The notes beneath the pieces are model-generated. The model worked only from the letters and a program-made list of their open reading frames with translations. It was not told the DNA's origin and searched no databases. A stretch of DNA of 64,000 bases from Alistipes sp. GTDB lineage: Bacteria; Bacteroidota; Bacteroidia; Bacteroidales; Rikenellaceae. Positions 63,958-64,000 of the stretch are shown here, piece after piece. A program made the position numbers and the translations under genes. The first letter of the stretch is position 1. Each line of letters starts with the position of its first letter. The DNA is taken from assembly GCA_017624955.1 (NCBI GenBank), contig JAGAMA010000012.1, positions 1-64,000 of the forward strand, read 5' to 3'.

Positions 63958-64000
63958 GCATCACCCAAGGAGCTTTAGCGACTAAGTCCCCCTTCTCAAC

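Noticed and set aside
1-64000. tRNA or rRNA genes
   Set aside because: All gaps were read for tRNA arm patterns and rRNA-like stretches; none was found.

Overview
The window reads as a chromosome segment from a GC-rich member of the Bacteroidota, most likely order Bacteroidales and plausibly an Alistipes-like Rikenellaceae (inference). The evidence is: -7 boxes of the form TAnnTTTG, often with TTTG 19-21 bp upstream; few Shine-Dalgarno sequences; a short 286-aa RpoD; GldH- and RicT-like proteins side by side; lipoproteins and LpxK (Gram-negative envelope); an archaeal-type ProS; and an alpha-oxoamine synthase of the kind used for sphingolipids or sulfonolipids. Almost everything is core chromosome. 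I see no rRNA, tRNA, CRISPR array, transposase or phage module.

Layout. 0-2.4 kb: lpxK-punA-ssb (minus). 2.5-7.2 kb: M23 lipoprotein, ispD, a PH-like membrane protein and a GH5-type hydrolase (plus). 7.2-14.4 kb: a GH31 (PA14-containing) - GH3 operon and a DPP III-type M49 peptidase (minus). 14.5-15.7 kb: panC-panD. 15.9-21.3 kb: M16 peptidase, DUF456, rpsF-rpsR-rplI and adk (minus). 21.4-28.8 kb: thiL, a fucosyltransferase-like protein, a MATE exporter, ricT, gldH, trmB, a TonB-C protein and a BlaI-type repressor (plus). 29-36.4 kb: ung-GH28, alkaline phosphatase, rpoD, an HtrA protease and metK. 36.9-43.9 kb: DUF2147, an SBF-like transporter, transketolase and tig-clpP-clpX. 44.1-45.9 kb: a one-gene element with a RepA-like ATPase. 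46-57 kb: a cyclotransferase followed by metH-metF in tight overlap, an M20 peptidase, RNase R, a GT2 and an alpha-oxoamine synthase. 57.3-63.6 kb: an ECF sigma factor with a 46-aa downstream ORF, an outer-membrane barrel protein, an SGNH hydrolase and proS.

Most unusual content. (1) At 44091-45912 a RepA-like AAA ATPase gene is enclosed by about 235-bp inverted arms. Each arm has a decamer hairpin and a TGTCAC/GTGACA iteron hairpin. The iteron spacing is an exact mirror image in the two arms (5 x 9 bp + 3 x 8 bp against 3 x 8 bp + 5 x 9 bp). The right arm lies partly inside the coding sequence, where it encodes a VTP repeat, and the protein ends in an acidic ...EECPF tip that resembles the SSB tail. 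A third, shorter iteron site lies at 63762-63813. (2) The metK leader contains what looks like a complete SAM-II-class riboswitch aptamer. (3) Many intergenic gaps carry short degenerate tandem repeats of 7, 9 or 10 bp, some folded back as hairpins and some running into the ends of genes. (4) Three genes look leaderless. (5) The ECF sigma gene is followed by an unannotated 46-codon acidic ORF, and its promoter shares a 14-bp core with that of the adjacent outer-membrane gene.

Methionine and one-carbon metabolism (metK, metH, metF), proteostasis (tig, clpP, clpX, htrA), and cofactor or isoprenoid synthesis (panC, panD, thiL, ispD) give the housekeeping context. The glycoside hydrolases GH5, GH31, GH3 and GH28 suggest use of plant cell-wall polysaccharides. 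All calls are from reading sequence and motifs; no database search was run.
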